Shown: piece after piece, positions 45,646 through 56,718 of the stretch | Numbering within the stretch: the first letter of the stretch is position 1 | How the letters are laid out: each line of letters starts with the position of its first letter | Origin: Rhizophagus clarus | Taxonomy: Eukaryota > Glomeromycota > Glomeromycetes > Glomerales > Glomeraceae | Assembly (NCBI GenBank): GCA_015698045.1 | Contig: BLAL01000080.1 | Location: 843,336 to 907,335, forward strand | Length of the DNA: 64,000 nt | Direction of reading: 5' to 3' | The notes under the pieces: generated by a model | Database searches by the model: none | What the model was told of the DNA's origin: nothing | Seen by the model: the letters and a program-made list of their open reading frames with translations, nothing else | Translations under genes and position numbers: made by a program

Positions 45646-46752
45646 TAAATAACATGTCCAAATTAGTAATAACACATTTGAAGCTTGATAAAGTTATACT
45701 TACGGAAGCTGGTTTTTCCGACAGGAAATATAATTGGCGAAAAGAAATATGCTTACTTTGTTAAGCCGACGAAAATAAGGCGAAAAATAAGGCGAAAAAT
45801 ATCGTCAACCATTAACGAAAAAAACGAAAGGCAACAAAGAAAATTTGTTGCATCGTACTAAAACGTGGAGAAAAAAGAAAGAAAGCGTGGTAAACGTACG
45901 CAAATGTACCATACTCACGAGCAAATTTATAGTAAACGTAAACAAATTGGAAATCACCGATTTGTAGAACGTGCATGGTAAACGCGGTAAACGCAAACAA
46001 ACTTTATAGCTCCTGCCAATCACGTCGGGTGACATTTATGCACTATCTAGTCACGTGGTATTAACAAACTGTACGTCTGTGCCAACTGCCAAGGGCAAAA
46101 AAAGAATTAAAGATTTATTAAAACAATTCTATTAATTAACAAGTAATTTTAACCATGACTGATTGTTAGAATAAACGTATATATGCTATAACTCAACGTA
46201 TTATTGTAAGCGACTCAATAAAAGATAAAATAATAAATATTTGATATCTTGTTAACAGCTTTAAATGATACTGATGTACTAGAAATTGAGAAAATATATA
46301 AAAAAAAAATGAAATATAGTTTTTCCTAATTTTTGATATATTCGAAAGAATAGGCCAAGTGTTAAATTTTGATGTTGTTGCAGTTGCGAACAACTAAGAC
46401 ACTTTTTTTATAACTCTCGCATTTTGATCTGTGAATAGGAAATTGCTACATCTCTACTTAAATTATTTGGATCTTTCGAATTCGTGATGATATATGAGAT
46501 TTATTAGTAAGTCGATTGACATGTTTCAAGAATCGGATTAATTGAATTTGAAAAAATTTTCTAGTATAATTATACCCCTTAATACCAAATTTAATTAGAG
46601 AATTAGCAAAAATAAAATTATATTTTAAAATACATTAGTCTTGACATCATTGTCATGTGTTATTATCAAAATAGCTTAATTACCAAGCTGTGCCTTGACA
46701 AAAATGGACCAAGAATCAGGATTGCCAAACCAATTAGATTGATTTGCAATTC

Positions 46753-46784
<32 letters not shown>

Positions 46785-46787
<3 letters not shown>

Positions 46788-49700
46788 TCGGAATCTCTAG
46801 ATACAAGAACCAGAACCAAAGTGCATTGTTTCTGTAAAGAATGTAACGGTAAATTGGTTGATCCAAGGACTAAACTGAAACATGAGTTAAAATATAAATT
46901 AAAATCTAATGCGAATAATAATTTTGGTAACAATTATCAAGAAGGTTCTTCAAATGTTATATCATCTGATGCTGTTGATGAAGATGTAATGGAATGCGAC
47001 CCAATACAAGGGATAAATGATACATCACCTGATATAACTGAACAATTATCCGAAGATATTGAACAATTGTCCGAAAATATTGAACCATTGTCCGAAGATA
47101 TTGAACCATTACTCACAAGAAACTATTTCTTTTTAACAAAGAAGACACCTATACATGAATCGGCAAAACATCGAACGATAAAGAAAGGAAAAATATCCGA
47201 TCTTGTTCTTGAAAATTTATTATTGGATAATGTAAGAAACGAGAATGATCAAGACGGGGATTCTGAAGATGATGACGATAAAAATGGAGATACTGAAGAT
47301 AGCGATTCTAATTATTCCGATGATTATGAAGATGATGACGATGAGGAAGTCAATTTTGCATCAACAGATTTCGATGATGGCGAACCAATTCTTCCTAACA
47401 TTAACATTAATGATAATTATACTTGGACTATTTTGTGGATATTACAATATCAACAATGATTTAAACTTTCCAATGTAGCTATAGATTCTTTGTTCAAGTT
47501 CTTAAGATTTTTTCTTTTGACAATAGATGAAAATAAATTTTCATCTTTTCCTTCCTCTTTATATATGGCTAAAAAGGTGTTGGGGATATCCACAACGATA
47601 ATTAAATATGCAGCCAGTGACAGATGTCACAAATTGTATGATATAAAAGAATTATTAGACAATACTGAAATACCAACTTGCAGTTTTGTAAACTATCCAA
47701 ATCACAGAATAGAACGATTTCGACAACAATGCAATAACCCTCTATTAACGAAAATAGATAGTAATAATAGTAGTAATAATCCCATTTTCCGTCCGATAAT
47801 GACATTCCCGTTAATAAATATTAAGCAACAATTGACCCTTTTTTTTAATCGCAAAAATTTTGAAATGTCATGTCAGAAGTGGTCAGAAAGGAAAAACGGA
47901 ACTGAAGCTTTATTCGATATCTATGATGGTAGGGTCTGGAAAAGTTTTACAGATGATGATGGTGCGCTGTTTTTTACAAAAGAATTTGCCGATACTCATA
48001 TCAGATTAATGTTAAATATGGATTGGTTCCAGCCATTCGTAAATTCACAATATTCTGTTGGTGTGATTTATGCCGTTTTTTTGTAATTTGCCGCGTAATG
48101 AACGCTTCAAGCCACACAATATTCTCACACTAGCAGTAATGCCTGGTCCGAAAGAACCAAGCCAACATGAAATTAACAATTATTTGTATCCGATCGTTAA
48201 CCAGTTAAATCGTTTGTGGAATGGCTATTTTATAAAAACAAACGAACACAACAACGGTCGATTTGTCCGTGGTGCAATCATTGGCTGTTCTAGCGACGTC
48301 CCTGCGTCGCGGAAATTATGTGGTTTCATCTCGGCTCATATTGCATGCTACCGATGTTACAAATCGGCAAATTTTATAAACAATCAACCAAATTTTGGGG
48401 GGTTTGCAGATTTAGACGACTGGTTTGTTGAGCGAGATATTAATGAAATAAGAGAAAAAGCAAGTGAGTGGAAACAATGTGCAACTGAAGAAGCACGAAG
48501 AGCCCATGTCTCTGAACATCATGTTCGCTGGTCGGAGATATACCGCTTGCTTTATTTTAATCCTGTTCGCTTTTGCGTGGTTGATCCTATGCATTGCCTT
48601 TTTCTCGGTGTTGCGAAATGGATCGTAACGAAACTCTGGATAGGCGAAGGTATATTAAATAACGAAAAGCTCAAAATTATGCAAGAGAGAGCTGACATGA
48701 TAAAGTTCCCAAGTGACCTTGGACGCCGCCCTGTCAGAATAGCTACCAGTGAAGGATTCTCAAGTTTCACGGCGGACATGTGGAAAACCTTCATGTTAAT
48801 TTTTGCAATACCTATCACATGGAGTTTCCTTGGATACATCGACCGAAAAATTCTTGCATATTTCGTGCGCGCTTGCAAGATCTTAACAAACCGAGAGCTA
48901 CAAAAAAATATGTTAAATGAAGCGTTTACAAGACTGATAGAGATGAACAAATTAATTGAACAAAAATATGGTCAAGAAAAAATAAGTCCTAATCTGCATC
49001 TCTGTCTCCATATCTGTGAATGCGCATTAGACTATGGTCCTTTGTCCTCATTCTGGTGTTATAGCTTTGAACGGATGAACAGAATTTTAGGTACGTGATT
49101 TAATTTTTCTGATTTGAAAATCGCAATGTTATTAATTATTTTTAAAAATTGTAGGTTCTTATAATAATAGCAGACGTAATATTGAACCTGAACTACTAAG
49201 AATTATGTCTGAAAATACAATCCTTCAATACTTCCTCTCAAATTGTGACAACGATCACTTATTTTCCTCCTTGGAGATAATAGAACCAAAAAAATCTGTT
49301 GGCAGCTTGGCTGCACTTGATGATTTTGCGAGCGATGAGTATCAAAATTTTATAAGACTATCTCTTATTGAGGAAGATTCGGCTTACGGAACGGAATGTT
49401 TTCCTGGGTTGCTAATGAAACCGCGCAAAGAAACTACCCTTCCAAACCAAATTTTGGACCTACTGGTAGAATTTTATAATAGTTTGTATAATGATTATTG
49501 TTTCATCTCCATCTACTCTATAATAGGTTCAAATAACGGTACTGTCGTAAACCCTAGAATTATACAATATGGGAGAATAAGAATTGGGGCTGACATATAT
49601 GGTTCTGTTCAGGCTGCTCGTCACGAAAAATCCTCATATATATTAGCTCGATTTGTACATTATGATGGATCGATCGATGTTTATCCCGGTCAAGTACAAT

Positions 49701-50002
49701 TTTATTTTGAGCATACTATTCATTTAAATAGTTCACGATCATTAACCCATTCATTAGCGTTAGTCAAATGGTACAAACCGGTTCAAGATCATAGTACAAG
49801 ATATTATTGCCAAGTAGATAACGACATAAAATCATGTAATATGGAATTATGGACAAATGAGTTTTATGATATGAGAAGAGACAGTATTATACCCATACAT
49901 CATATAATAGGAAAATTCATTAAATGTAATTTTGATACTGGGACGAGAAAAACAAAAGAATATATGGCTGTGATTCCTTTAAATAAAAAAATTTCGTTTT
50001 AA
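46785..50002 (+). pseudogene. Tnp2-type transposase of the CACTA element, lightly damaged
   Basis: Exons 46785-49090 and 49155-50002 (donor gtacgt, acceptor aattgtag) give 1051 codons once a +1 change in the T7 run at 48076-48082 is discounted. A TGA at 47457-47459 also interrupts (CQQ-stop-FKLSN context). The N-terminus has a Cys-pair motif (VHCFCKECNGKLVDPRTKLK), then an acidic linker. The Tnp2 core is clear: MLNMDWFQPFVNSQYSVGVI, NLPRNERFKPHNILTLAV, MPGPKEPSQHEINNYLYPIV, then a Cys cluster (CYRC), and VVDPMHCLFLGVAKWIV. The later block HLCLHICECALDYGPLSSFW with FERMNRILGSYNN is the DUF4218-like tail. The protein would excise the element by cut and paste. Its CACTA/Plavaka affiliation fits the TIR and 3-bp duplication. 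Confidence 0.88.
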
Positions 50003-50189
50003 AAACTTTATATAATATAAAATGAATTATATGTAAAATCGGAATGGCGAATTCAATTATAGCATTTGTATTTGATTAAATTATAACAATCATTTTTTTT
50101 TGGCACAAGAATAACGATAAAGGTTACATATACCGTAATTAATTCTAACCGCGTGAAAAATCAGATAATTCAGATAACAAGAGATCTTA

Positions 50190-50410
50190 TTTTGAGCCGG
50201 CAAAGTTGTATTGCAAATCGGTCTTTTATTACGGCATTACGATACAAGCACCATACTTTGTGATTAATAACTCTAATCATGTAATAATTTTTAGATATCA
50301 AAGGTTTATTTTATTTTAATTAAATATCACATAAAGTATAAAACAATTATTCTGGCTATATAAATACATTTAAGGCCGGCAAAGCTGTATTGCAAATCGG
50401 CCCTTCTTAT
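50190..50410. repeat. Direct repeat of GCCGGCAAAG.TGTATTGCAAATCGG
   Basis: GCCGGCAAAGTTGTATTGCA at about 50196 and GCCGGCAAAGCTGTATTGCA at about 50373, each followed by AATCGG, 177 bp apart. It lies in the right part of the CACTA element and probably belongs to its subterminal repeat set. Confidence 0.6.
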
Positions 50411-50504
50411 TTGAAAAGGGTAACAATTACATTAAATTAATACGGCACTTATTCAAAAATGTTTAAAAATGTTGCAACTTAATTCTCCAATAATCATCAT
50501 TGTT

Positions 50505-50775
50505 ATAATCAAGTTACTTACGACTTAAGCCTACTTTGATTATAAATAAAATGGCACTTCGCACAGACAGAGCTCATGATATATGAGTTATCCCATCATG
50601 CCTATTTTACCCCTTGATAAAGGATTTTCGTTGCATGTACTTTCCTAATCAATGATAATCAAAGTTACTTACGACTTAAGTCTACTTTGATTATAAATAA
50701 AACGGCACTTCGCACAGACAGAGCTCATGATATATGAGTTATCCCATCATGCCTATTTTAACTATGATTAAAGAA
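50505..50775. repeat. ~150-bp tandem duplication inside the CACTA element
   Basis: AAGTTACTTACGACTTAAG, CTACTTTGATTATAAATAAA, CGGCACTTCGCACAGACAGA and ATGAGTTATCCCATCATGCC recur at 50511-50613 and 50660-50760. The copies are almost identical. The remaining right arm up to 51290 (GGTGGCCACCTAGCCCACC near 50950) has no gene. Confidence 0.8.
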
Positions 50776-51289
50776 TTTACATTATTATTGTAAATATTTT
50801 ACTCATAAGTCATAATGATATCTATTTAGACTTCGACGAATAATGTGACAGAGGAGGCGGAATTATCATAACCAAAATTCGAAGCGAGAGGTCTATGTAT
50901 AGTAAATAGATCATCAACTTTGGTACCAGAGTTATTTACAAACTTTAGGTGGCCACCTAGCCCACCTTTCCTATAACACACTATGCACGACGGCAAACGG
51001 TATAGGAGGCAGACTCTTCTTTCAGAAAGAAAGTTTTTTTTTGAAAAAAAAAAAATAGTACAATTAAATAGCGTTTAATTAAATGTGATTAATTAACTTT
51101 TTAGGAATAGGCCTTATCAATGCGATCTCATCAGTTTCGATTATCACTGTTCAACCTTATGAATACTTCAGTTATTGTTTGTGAAATCGAACCAACTGGG
51201 AATTCAATGTACAAAACAAGTAGAATATTTAGAATAGTATCTTATATTTATTAGTATAATAAATAATTTCAAAAATCCTATGATGTAAA

Positions 51290-51797
51290 ATTACGAAATA
51301 TTACAATTTAAATATCGGCAAAGGCTATTTTAAATAGAGTAAAATCTTTATTCGACCTGTGTCAAAAGCAGTAAAGTTTACACTAAATATAATATCTCCG
51401 GTTTAAATATCGGCATTTAATTAAAAAAAAGGTAAAAGTCGGCCACTAAAATCGGCATTTCTGGATGAAAAATCGGAAGTTAACAAAAATTGGCAAAAAA
51501 TTAGTAAAATAATCGGCAAAGCCTTATTGAAGTCGGCAAGGGAATTTTAAATAAGATAAAATCCTTTATTCGAACTATACGAAAAGGGTAAAGTATATAA
51601 TAAATATAATATCTCCGGTTTAAATATCGGCATTTATTTAAAAAAAGGTAAAAATCGGCCGCTAAAATCGGCATTTATGACTGAAAAATCGGAATTTAAC
51701 AAAAATCGGCAAAAATAGATATGGCTATACTAAAATAAGCAAAATTTGGCATATTCTATATTGAAGTCGGCAAGGCTATTTTAAATAGAGCAAAATC
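51290..51797. repeat. Right subterminal repeats of the CACTA element
   Basis: Repeated AATATCGGCATTTA, AAAATCGGCATTT, AAAAATCGGCAAAA and GTCGGCAAGG words, including a near-duplicate pair around 51340-51500 and 51550-51720. It mirrors the left subterminal region. Confidence 0.65.
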
Positions 51798-51821
51798 CGA
51801 TTTTTTTTCATTCGACCTGTG

Positions 51822-52408
51822 GGAGGTGGAGGAGGTGGTGGAGGTTGTGGTGGAGGTGGTGGAGGAGGTTGTGGTGGGGGAAGTTGTGGTGGAGGTGGAG
51901 GAGGTGGAGAAGGTTGTGGTGGAGGTGGAGGAGATTGTGGTGGAGGTGATGGAGGTGGTGGTGGAGGCAAAATTCATGCTAATGTACTTTCTGAAAAATT
52001 AAAAATAAGCTAAGTAATTCCATAAAAAAAAAAGGAAAAAAATAATATATTTTACTAGGCTTGAGCCAGAAATCATCAATAAATTTGTTGTAATACTTCT
52101 CTCTATTCTTTGTTACTTTTCCACCTGGTAGTTCATCAAATATTTTCTCATAGACTAATAAAAAAAAGAAATGTAAATTCAAATTCTTATCACAATATTT
52201 TGTAATTTTCTTACCTTATGCTCTCTTATCAAATTTTGGAATTTCTCTTTACACTGCTCACCAGTATAAGATTTATTGAATCTCGTATTAATTACACCTG
52301 CCACCTCATCCAAAAACTGACTCTATTAGATCCTACTATTTCATAATATTCAATATTTCTTGTTCTTCTTTCATTAATTAATAACCTAATTTCAGGGTCA
52401 CCCCACAT
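51822..52408 (-). pseudogene. SANT/Myb-like gene copy 2, 5' part, frameshifted and split by the CACTA
   Basis: ATG 52408 gives MWGDPEIRLLINERRTRNIE and VSFW, with a frame change near 52312 to VINTRFNKSYTGEQCKEKF, then NLIREHK and a donor gtaaga. The next exon (acceptor ttattag) needs one more frame change before VTKNREKYYNKFIDDFWLKP. A last exon is Pro-rich (QPPPPPPPQPPP) and stops at the CACTA right end. It is clearly homologous to copy 1 at 32879 in the opposite orientation, about 19 kb away, and also shares flanking words. Two frameshifts plus the insertion make it non-functional. Confidence 0.7.
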
Positions 52409-52479
52409 ATTATATTTTTAGTTAAAGCTTTTTTTTAATTGAATTTATTAAAGAGAAATTTTGCAAGAATAAGTTATCC

Positions 52480-53190
52480 TTTTATAATTTTTTTTTTTTT
52501 TGAAAAAAAAATAACAATATTATTCAAAAATCTAATAAGTAAAAGCATATAATGTCATTACTTGAGAAAGTAAAGATCTTATTAGTTTTAAAAAAATAAT
52601 ACAATTATTTGTAACGATCCTAACCAAAAATTATACAATTACTCGTAAAAGGTAGAAATCTTAGTATTAAAAAAATAATATCATTACTCATAAAAAATAT
52701 AATGAAAAAGAAAATCTAAGCCTTAAATAAAAAAAGAATACTATTATTCATAAAAAAAAGTAAAAACTATAATGCTATTACTCATAAAATCTTAATCACC
52801 TAATCGAAAAAGTAAAAATCCCATTAATTTAAAAAAAAACAATACAATTACTTGTAAATATTCTAATCGAAAATAATATAAAGGATCCAATCAAAAAAAG
52901 TAACGATCTAATCGAATAATATCATTACTCTTAGAATCTAATAAAAAAAAAGTTAAAGCTAATTGAAAAAAATAAAAATCCTATTAGCTTTAAATTTTTA
53001 TAAGTAACGGTATTATTTTTTTAAACTATTTTTTTTTTTCTTTAATCAAAAAACTTATAACTATTACTTACATAGATTGAGTTGCGGTTGAATCACGGTT
53101 GAGACGTGGTTAAATATATTAAGTTGACTAGAATTTTTTCACTATGATACGATTGAGTCACGGTTGGGTTATGGTTAAATATATTTGGAA
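52480..53190. repeat. Flank of SANT copy 2, degenerate inverted counterpart of 31.9-32.8 kb
   Basis: Repeated ATAATACCATTACTCATAA-like words (for example AATAATATCATTACTC, TAATGCTATTACTC) are the reverse complement of the TTAATGAGTAATGGTATTAT array at 32300-32815. Further out, ACGGTTGAGACGTGGTTAAA and GAGTCACGGTTGGGTTATGG match inverted text at 31900-31990. No gene. Confidence 0.6.
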
Positions 53191-53524
53191 GTAGAAAAGA
53201 AATCGATAATAAAGTATCGATCTGATCAGTACTATAGTAAATACTGAAATTAATGCTGAATCGTGATCTGGATGGAATTCTGGAATTATTTAACAAACGA
53301 TCTATTTTGTTTTTGATTAGGTCCATTTTTATTAGAATTATAGCTATTTACTGTTTATATTTCGTAATTTTTAAAGAAAAAAAAACTACTGCAGAAATAT
53401 CCAATTAGAACTAACATAATTTAGGAAATGTATAAAAAAATGCATAAAAAAAACGTGCTAGAATTTTTAAAATGGCATTTAGAATTTAATTGGTGTTAAT
53501 TTTTACTTTATTATACTTTATTTG
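53191..53524. other. AT-rich spacer
   Basis: A 77-codon minus-strand frame (53093-53326) is not supported by any signal. Nothing else is seen. Confidence 0.35.
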
Positions 53525-53825
53525 GTTAAATGTGATCAAGAAAAAATCATCCAAGTTTTAGAACAAGTATAGATAGCTATGTGATATTATCAACTAATTT
53601 ATTGCGCTGGAAATATCCACTGTAAAAGATCAGACCACGCATCACAGATTATTTTTTACATGGGTAATTTAAACACAAAATTTTTATATAATATTTTAGA
53701 TTGAAGGATTTTTCTATCAGTTGATCGAGAAGTTCTATTTTCAATTTTGTAATTTGATCAGTTCTATTTTTCAATTTCGTGTGTATATTTTTATTCCCAC
53801 GAAAAAAATCATTTCCATAAAAAAA
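53525..53825 (+). repeat. Promoter-like dispersed repeat, copy 2
   Basis: Matches 35690-35950 in the same orientation, including TTGAAGGATTTT.TATCAG and TATTTTTATTCCCACG. It ends 80 bases before the ATG of the small gene at 53905 and contains GTATAGATAGC where copy 1 has GTATAAATAGC. It is probably the promoter of that gene family. Confidence 0.5.
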
Positions 53826-53904
53826 ATCGAGTAAAGTAAAAAAATTAAAATCCTCTCTCCTTCTTCTCTCTTATATACTTATTAAAATTTAAGGTTATTC
53901 TAAA

Positions 53905-54380
53905 ATGGTACACCGCTCATATAACTTCAAGAAAAAGGCCTTGGAACGAATAAAGGCAAAAAGAAGAGAACGAAGTAAACCATTAAGTTGTCATAATAAA
54001 AATGGTAGGTTATGACTCAGTAATGGAGCTGTACCAATGGACATAGCTTGTGCTTAAATTTGATTGTAGACGCTCTCGTTTGGATTCATCTTTCCTGTCT
54101 TAAGGGATACTGTAGCCGTCATGAATGAAGTTGATATAGTAATGAAACTATACCACATAATTTACTTAACGAGTGTACATAATTAACCCCCTTCCCTTTC
54201 TTTTTACAGTTTATATTACACAACTAGAACATCATGTAGGCATACAAGATGACATAATAATGGAACAACAATTTAAGTTTCAACAACAATAGAAAGAGTT
54301 GAAATAACAACAACAACATATTAATAATTTAGAGGAAGTTGAGGTTTCCTTAAAGGCGTGAAATACCCGAATATTGGGTA
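53905..54380 (+). pseudogene. Small basic-then-Gln-rich gene with three in-frame stops
   Basis: Exon 1 (53905-54004) encodes a basic peptide (NFKKKALERIKAKRRERSKP). A donor gtaggt and an acceptor at 54208-54209 keep frame into YITQLEHHVGIQDDIIMEQQ. The frame then meets TAG (54290), TAA (54305) and TGA (54359), yet the text between them stays protein-like (QQQ, KEL, HINNLEEVEVSLKA) and ends at a good donor (gtaagt, near 54380). Each stop is one C-to-T change from a Gln or Arg codon. Basic region plus leucine-spaced helix resembles a small DNA-binding/coiled-coil protein, but no family is named. Confidence 0.45.
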
Positions 54381-54489
54381 AGTTTTATAAATATAAATTT
54401 AGCATTAATGTATTAGTTAGCATCTTTACAGAAACCTTGAAAATATGAGCGATGTTGAATTGATACGGGTACGATATAAATTTCATGTC

Positions 54490-54860
54490 ATAATGGTATC
54501 AATTTCTGTGATGATATTGTTATAATGTTGATTTGATATCGTTACTTCATCACCATAATTTATCGCGAAAATATCGTGACGATATCTATTCAAAAGAATA
54601 TCAAATCGGCACAGCCTTGATATCATTACGATGTTGGTAATTTCAAAAAAAAAGGATGATATATTTGCGATATTGATTTGATATCGTCACTTCATCCCAC
54701 AATTTATCGCCGAGATATCGTGACAACATTTATTTAAAAAAATATCTGATCGGTATAGTCTTGATATCGTTACGATATTGGTAATTTCAGGGATAAAAAA
54801 AGATGTATTTACGATATTGATTTGATATCGTCACTTCATTGCCGCAACTCATTTGTGGTA
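54490..54860. repeat. Tandem repeat, ~165-bp unit rich in GATATCGT
   Basis: Two full units and a partial third share GATATTGATTTGATATCGTC, ACTTCATC.CA.AATTTATCGC, ATATCGTGACGATAT and CTTGATATCGTTACGATATTGG. The many short palindromes (ATATCGTGACGATAT, ATCGTTACGAT) can fold. Non-coding. Confidence 0.8.
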
Positions 54861-54972
54861 TCGCAACTCATCTGCAATACCGCAAATATTAAACTTTTTT
54901 TTTTTTTTACAACTTTTATATGTATAACGTGCTGCCATATTATTAAAATAAAATTCTGATATTTTTATACGA

Positions 54973-55140
54973 TTAAGCAAGATTACATAAAAATATACTA
55001 TGGACTTTGACTACTTCCGTATGTCGCCGCCACAGAGGTTGTTGAGATTGCGGTTGCAAAGGCTTCCAAATTTTAATAAGAGAATTCTTTTTACGAATTT
55101 CTTGTTCTTGTATAGGTTTATTACGATATTGAAAAGACAT
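54973..55140 (-). pseudogene. Truncated copy of the Q/P-rich gene
   Basis: ATG 55140 gives MSFQYRNKPIQEQEIRKKNS then LIKIWKPLQPQSQQP, closely matching the start of the gene at 58399 (EQGIRKKGSLIKHWQPSQPQ). The Gln/Pro array is missing and the frame runs into unrelated text, stopping at 54973. Upstream sequence (GCATTGATCTTACCACATCA at 55252, ATTAATATGGT.AAT) is also shared with 58478, so the promoter was copied too. Confidence 0.6.
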
Positions 55141-55189
55141 TTTTAAAACTTGTTTGATGATGATTCTACAGGTTAAAATGTGAGTCAAA

Positions 55190-56311
55190 AATTTTTTTTT
55201 CTTCTCATTTTTTTTTATTATTATAAATCAATTCTTTCATTCCTTATTTTTGCATTGATCTTACCACATCATGATCGAGTATGATTAATATGGTGGTCAA
55301 TTTCGAAAGAAAAAATATATTTTTTTTGATATACTTTGATGTATTTTCCATATGATTTTAGATATTGAGAATTTGGTAAGAGAAGAGTTTTTTTAATTAC
55401 TACTTTAACGAAATGTACTAACACTTGTTCTTTTTTTTAGACAGGTTCAAAGCATGGGATTTCAACTGGAGCTCAGGGGTGTAGATTTCGGTGGGTATTT
55501 TATAACATTTTTTTTTTAAATCTTTTTTTTTTAATGTACTATTACTAACAGTTCGTTTCTTTGGAATTTTTCTATTTTGTAAATTATACTAGTAGTTTAT
55601 GTATTATTATTTAGCCGTATAATAAATAATTTATTGGCATTTTAAAATATATTAATCATGTTCTGTCAATCTTTACAAAATTGTGAAAATTATCATAAAA
55701 TGGTTTTAAATACATTGTCAGGATGACATATTTTATGATGTTCTGGTAAGCATCAGAAATGGGTTCTAATGTGGTTTTCAAAATGATTTTTTATTATGTA
55801 AAATGTCTTTACAACCATATTAAAATTCGAATTTTAAGTACATTTATGATATCATAAAAGTATCATACGATATCTTGAAAAAATTGCCTTGTCCAGTAAA
55901 AGTAGTCTCATTTTATTTACGAATGTATATTTTAATATACAGTATTTGAAATGTATTAGAGACATTATTCTATTCAATACATTTACTAAATTTTATCGAC
56001 ATGGTTAATAAATTTTTAAAATCGGAACGACTTTAATAATAATTCGTGACGATTTATCGGTAAATTGATTCATGATCGGTAGACGATTATTTGCATGATA
56101 TGTTTACTATTCAGACACAATTCAATACATTTCAGCAAAGAATAAATTATATATATATTAAGCAAAATTATTGATATGAACTTTATTTATGATTAAAAGT
56201 GTTAATAATAAAAGTATTAATAATGTAAATGTTAAGTATAATTACTAAATTATAGCTTTTCTATGCTAAATATTTACTATAAACTATTGATCGAATAAAA
56301 AAATCAAAGCG
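55190..56311. other. Intergenic region
   Basis: The first 130 bp are the duplicated 5' flank of the Q/P-rich gene family. The rest is AT-rich with no gene called. A short moderately GC-rich patch (55441-55495, acceptor-like TTTTTTTAGACAGG) might be an exon relic. Confidence 0.35.
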
Positions 56312-56476
56312 CTATAACATTATAAGACCATCAAGTTTCCACGAATATTTATTTTCTATCCCTTTTGTTCTTAGAGTATTAAAAATCTTCCAGAACCTTA
56401 AAGTATTATCGTCACCACCAGCTCCAGCTACAATGTCCTCTCCATTTGGAGAAATATAAAAATAAAGGACGTGATA
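56312..56476 (-). pseudogene. C-terminal fragment of a Cdc20/Cdh1 (Fizzy)-like WD40 protein
   Basis: The minus strand reads VLYFYISPNGEDIVAGAG then DNTLRFWKIFNTLRTKGIEN and ends with TAG at 56312-56314. This matches the last WD repeat and tail of Cdc20/Cdh1-type activators of the anaphase-promoting complex, which typically read like SPDG..IVTGAGDETLRFWN. An extra Gly-Asp lies before the DNTLRFW part. The upstream portion of the propeller is absent, so this is a 5'-truncated copy or a lone exon. It lies about 230 bases beyond the end of the Q/P-rich gene on the same strand. Confidence 0.6.
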
Positions 56477-56545
56477 AAAATGTAAAATGATACATAATAA
56501 AAATATATTATATAAAATTTATAATAACGCTTCTCACTAGCCTCC

Positions 56546-56718
56546 TTAATTTTCAATCTTCTTAGTTACTTTTTTTTTATGCTTTCTTTGCTCTCTTTCA
56601 TCATTATCATTCTTTTCGTCATCATCTTCGGGAAATGACCTTGCAGCACTTATGTAATAATGAGACAGCTCCATTGATCTTGTAACATCTATTTTATCAG
56701 TACAAGCAAAGTCCAAAT
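56546..56718 (-). other. Possible displaced C-terminal extension of the Q/P-rich gene
   Basis: The frame from 56745 to 56546 is acidic then basic (DDDEKNDNDEREQRKHKKK) and directly overlaps the stop of the 510-residue model in another frame. It could be the original C-terminus shifted by one base, or a chance frame. Confidence 0.35.

Larger units (their letters stand above)
42043..51821. mobile_element. CACTA/Plavaka-type DNA transposon, 9779 bp
   Basis: The left end is CACAGGTCGAATGAAAAAAA and its 24-bp terminal repeat is matched perfectly by the reverse complement at 51798-51821. GGA flanks both sides (42040-42042, 51822-51824), a 3-bp target duplication. Subterminal regions (42060-42500 and 51290-51800) are dense in AATCGGCA/TGCCGATT repeats, a CACTA hallmark. 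It carries a Tnp2-type transposase (46785-50002, plus) and a divergent RS-rich gene (43074-45122, minus), 1.66 kb apart. Identical ends suggest a recent insertion, but both genes now carry a few lesions. Confidence 0.9.

Noticed and set aside
51819-52013. Glycine-rich plus-strand protein (GGGGGGCGGG)
   Set aside because: Antisense of the proline-rich exon of the SANT copy.
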